Assembly (NCBI GenBank): GCA_016198545.1
Contig: JACQIJ010000091.1
Coordinates: 1 to 18,713, forward strand
From: Pseudomonadota bacterium
GTDB taxonomy: Bacteria; Pseudomonadota; Alphaproteobacteria; Micavibrionales; Micavibrionaceae
Length of the DNA stretch: 18,713 nucleotides
Reading direction: 5' to 3'
A program made the position numbers and the translations under genes. Of this stretch, positions 17,723 through 18,713 are shown one piece after another (the stretch's first letter is position 1; every line of letters starts with the position of its first letter). The notes beneath the pieces were generated by a model, which saw nothing but the letters and a program-made list of their open reading frames with translations, did not search any database and was not told the DNA's origin.

Positions 17723-17727
17723 GCTTT

Positions 17728-17733
17728 CTCCCC
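17728..17733 (-). promoter_or_regulatory. Ribosome binding site deciding the GTG start of etfD
   Basis: GGGGAG on the minus strand, 5 bases before the GTG at 17722. It favours the GTG over the ATG at 17701, which has no purine-rich site ahead of it. Confidence 0.7.
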
Positions 17734-17737
17734 TTCC

Positions 17738-17764
17738 TTGCCAGCGATTATTCTATCCTATAAC
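17738..17764 (+). promoter_or_regulatory. Candidate promoter of the uracil-DNA glycosylase-like gene
   Basis: TTGCCA (17738-17743) and TATAAC (17759-17764) each match five of six consensus positions, but the 15-base spacer is short. Transcription would start near 17771. It lies in the divergent gap with etfD. Confidence 0.3.
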
Positions 17765-17802
17765 CTGAGGAAACCCTAGAGCGAGGAGCGATTAATTTAA
17801 TC

Positions 17803-18675
17803 ATGATGCAGGCGCAAAAACAGGCTTTGACAGCAGCGTTGCGATGGCACATCGATGCCGGAGCGGACGAGGCGCTTTCAGACAAGCCGGGAGATGCCGC
17901 AAGACCGGCAGTAAAGCCGCCGCCCGCCATTCAGACCGCAGATGCCCCCCGGCCGCCGCAGAACTTCACTCCTGCCGCGCAGGCAGTTCCTGAAAAGGAG
18001 GATGTAGCGGGGGGCACGCATGAGCTTAAAAGAAAGGCGCAGGAACTGGCCCGGTCCGCGGCGACGCTCGAGGATCTGTGCGCGGCAATAACCGCTTTTG
18101 ACGGCCTTGATATCAAAAGAACAGCCACAAACATGGTCTTTTGCGACGGCAACCCGCGCGCGCCCGTCATGCTGGTCGGCGAAGCTCCGGGAGCCGATGA
18201 AGACCGCATGGGTCGGCCGTTCGTCGGCGTATCGGGCCGACTGCTCGACCGCATCCTTAAATGCATTAACCTCGACCGCGCCGAAGAGGACCCTGGGAAG
18301 GCCATATATATATCGAATATCCTGAACTGGCGGCCGCCGGGAAACCGGACGCCGACGCCGGCTGAGGTTGATGTCTGCCTGCCTTTCATCGAGCGTCATA
18401 TTATTCTGGCGCAGCCAAAAATTCTTATCCTGTGCGGCGGCGTATCGGCAAAAGCGCTCCTGGGCGTGGACAGCTCCATTTCACGGCTGCGCGGCAAGTG
18501 GCACGGCTATACGCCCCGGACGGAAGGAGTTGTCGCCCACGCCGCGCCAATTCCCGCCATTGCCACCTACCATCCCGCCTACCTTCTGCGCACGCCGTTA
18601 CAGAAAAAGGCCGTATGGCAGGATATGCTGATAATTCAAGAAAAGAGGCGTGAAATGAAGCTGATAGATTTATAA
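17803..18675 (+). CDS. Type-4-like uracil-DNA glycosylase
   Basis: Removes uracil from DNA to begin base-excision repair. Motifs of the family 4 glycosylases are present: VGEAPGADEDRMGRPFVG (125-142), NWRPPGNRTPT (175-185) and HPAYLLR (257-263). Full-length members with the [4Fe-4S] cluster use four cysteines. Here the position before IKRTA is Leu102 and the one in NWRPP is Trp176, so only C192 of the set seems kept. Residues 1-90 are alanine- and proline-rich and likely disordered. The total is 290 residues. GAGGAG at 17783-17788 is 14 bases before the ATG, which is long. The gene is divergent from etfD. The fold assignment is strong; cluster loss and activity are inferred. Confidence 0.87.
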   Translation: MMQAQKQALTAALRWHIDAGADEALSDKPGDAARPAVKPPPAIQTADAPRPPQNFTPAAQAVPEKEDVAGGTHELKRKAQELARSAATLEDLCAAITAFDGLDIKRTATNMVFCDGNPRAPVMLVGEAPGADEDRMGRPFVGVSGRLLDRILKCINLDRAEEDPGKAIYISNILNWRPPGNRTPTPAEVDVCLPFIERHIILAQPKILILCGGVSAKALLGVDSSISRLRGKWHGYTPRTEGVVAHAAPIPAIATYHPAYLLRTPLQKKAVWQDMLIIQEKRREMKLIDL

Positions 18676-18713
18676 ATTTTCATAATATTATAATTTCAAT
18701 GGTGCTCCTGCAC

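Noticed and set aside
16721..17779. Rightward open frame of 352 codons antisense to etfD
   Set aside because: Entirely opposite a well-conserved gene with FAD and iron-sulfur motifs; no recognisable protein.
18702..18713. GTGC-TCCT-GCAC hairpin at the window end
   Set aside because: Four base pairs and cut by the window edge, so it cannot be judged. The TATAAT at 18689-18694 just before it has no matching -35.

Overview
The window looks like ordinary chromosomal DNA from an alphaproteobacterium of moderate to high GC. Evidence for this is the block of ETF-quinone oxidoreductase, a TPR protein and ispE with a type-4-like uracil-DNA glycosylase beside it, an ScsB-type envelope reductase next to a PprX-like peroxiredoxin, and an SdhB of the mitochondrial/alphaproteobacterial type. 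The exact order cannot be fixed; Rhodospirillales- or Micavibrio-like lineages are a guess. I see no tRNA, rRNA, CRISPR array, insertion sequence, phage gene or integration site. No gap between genes exceeds about 190 bases.

Left part (1-4607). Two tandem, related secreted proteins of unknown function run rightward (the first is cut by the window edge). They meet a leftward run of a small exported protein, two overlapping hypothetical genes (one with a dodecin-like N-terminal pattern), sdhB and a DUF1761 membrane protein. sdhB has no sdhA, sdhC or sdhD beside it here. A rightward tautomerase-family gene is divergent from the small exported protein, with an inverted repeat between them. A TrmH/SpoU RNA methyltransferase reads leftward, coupled to the end of acetoacetyl-CoA synthetase.

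Middle part (4611-9955). Acetoacetyl-CoA synthetase reads leftward from a good sigma70-type promoter and a near-perfect ribosome binding site. Divergent from it is scsB (thiol-disulfide reductant conductor), which overlaps by ATGA with a periplasmic peroxiredoxin. Together these form a plausible route carrying electrons across the inner membrane to detoxify peroxide in the envelope. A CigR/RcnB-like secreted protein converges on them.

Right part (9956-18713). alaS and ndk read rightward. Convergent with ndk is ispE, which ends on a shared CTAG. Upstream of ispE lie a TPR protein and ETF-quinone oxidoreductase, all reading leftward. The uracil-DNA glycosylase-like gene reads rightward from the divergent promoter region.

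The themes are central metabolism and respiration (SdhB, ETF-QO, AacS), translation (AlaS, RNA methyltransferase), nucleotide and isoprenoid metabolism (Ndk, IspE), DNA repair, and envelope redox. I did not find a convincing new multi-gene system. The least explained parts are the tandem secreted pair, the dodecin-like/charged-protein pair, and the glycosylase that appears to lack most iron-sulfur ligands.
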